Part shown: positions 63,846 to 64,000 of the stretch, one piece after another
How the letters are laid out: each line of letters begins with the position of its first letter
How positions within the stretch are numbered: position 1 is the stretch's first letter
From: DASSQJ01 sp963730165
Lineage (GTDB): Bacteria; Actinomycetota; Actinomycetes; Actinomycetales; Dermatophilaceae
Assembly (NCBI GenBank): GCA_963730165.1
Contig: CAVSQS010000005.1
Span: 248,001 to 312,000 of the forward strand
Direction: 5' to 3'
DNA: 64,000 bases
Position numbers and translations under genes: made by a program
Notes under the pieces: generated by a model
Databases searched by the model: none
What the model was told of the DNA's origin: nothing
Seen by the model: the letters and a program-made list of their open reading frames with translations, nothing else

Positions 63846-64000
63846 AGCGCCGAGAACGACCATGGCCACGATCACTCCGGCGTCTACCAGGCCGTCATCG
63901 TGGCCTGCCGGGCGCACGGCGCCTTCGACCCGACGAGCATGGGCTCGGTGCCCAACGTCGGCCTCATGGCCCAGAGGCCGAGGAGTACGACAGCCACGAC
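63846..64000 (+). pseudogene. Fragment of monomeric NADP-isocitrate dehydrogenase
   Basis: The frame HSGVYQAVIVACRAHGAFDP followed by [14 protein letters not shown] matches the monomeric Icd block 'AGVYQ.[34 protein letters not shown]'. After MAQ one base is missing (CAGAGG for CAGAAGG); restored, KAEEYDSHD follows. No start or the roughly 390 N-terminal residues are found upstream, where the sequence is unrelated, so this is a 5'-truncated gene that runs off the window. Confidence 0.7.

Noticed and set aside
1..64000. tRNA or rRNA genes
   Set aside because: No cloverleaf with a GTTCGANTC-type T-arm or rRNA core sequence was noticed on either strand; a tRNAscan run would settle it.

Overview
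The window is high-GC DNA (roughly 70% or more over most of its length). Gene content and order point to an actinobacterium of the Micrococcales, most like Intrasporangiaceae (inference, no search was run). Supporting signs are a monocyte-like set of Mycobacterium-type neighbours (LpdA-type quinone reductase, purine nucleoside phosphorylase, PmmB-like mutase, add-deoA-cdd), the MoxR/DUF58/DUF4129/DUF4350/SpoIIM/RDD cluster, and many start codons preceded by a TANNNT box at 6-8 nt with no Shine-Dalgarno (leaderless transcripts).

Region 1 (1-9.6 kb): PfkB sugar kinase, tryptophan 2,3-dioxygenase, a split DUF2157/GDYXXLXY membrane pair, aldo/keto reductase, a decayed EamA exporter facing a MarR regulator, a biotin-dependent acyl-CoA carboxylase alpha chain and an LpdA-type flavoprotein. 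Region 2 (9.7-20.3 kb): a four-gene ABC importer operon, then nucleoside and pentose salvage: PNP, phosphohexomutase, DeoC and a two-gene, split ALDH16-type aldehyde dehydrogenase. Region 3 (20.3-30.2 kb): a secreted calcium-loop protein, a putative metal transporter with a Zur/Fur-like box, a uridine-kinase-like protein, the MoxR cluster and a divergent SpoIIM/RDD pair. Region 4 (30.2-44.5 kb): add-deoA on one side and cdd-amidohydrolase next to it (nucleoside catabolism), a GbsR/MarR regulator divergent from an ABC exporter, GDP-mannose synthesis, 2'-5' RNA ligase-like protein, TrpRS, galactokinase, exonuclease III and two tandem paralogous secreted BNR-type proteins.

Region 5 (44.6-64 kb) is an exopolysaccharide locus heavily broken by insertion sequences and single-base indels. 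It holds a Wzz/BY-kinase, a low-molecular-weight tyrosine phosphatase, a CapD-type epimerase/dehydratase, a DegT aminotransferase, an initiating sugar transferase, a NeuD-type acetyltransferase, glycosyltransferases, a decayed Wzy-like polymerase and a flippase. Between 51.9 and 61.2 kb lie two ISL3 copies (one nested in an IS481 element with a perfect 8-bp target duplication), IS3 and ISL3-type remnants and an IS1634 element set between two related repeats. The window closes in a truncated monomeric isocitrate dehydrogenase fragment.

No tRNA, rRNA or CRISPR array was seen. Most frameshifts cluster after 44.6 kb; whether they are real decay or assembly error cannot be decided from the sequence alone.
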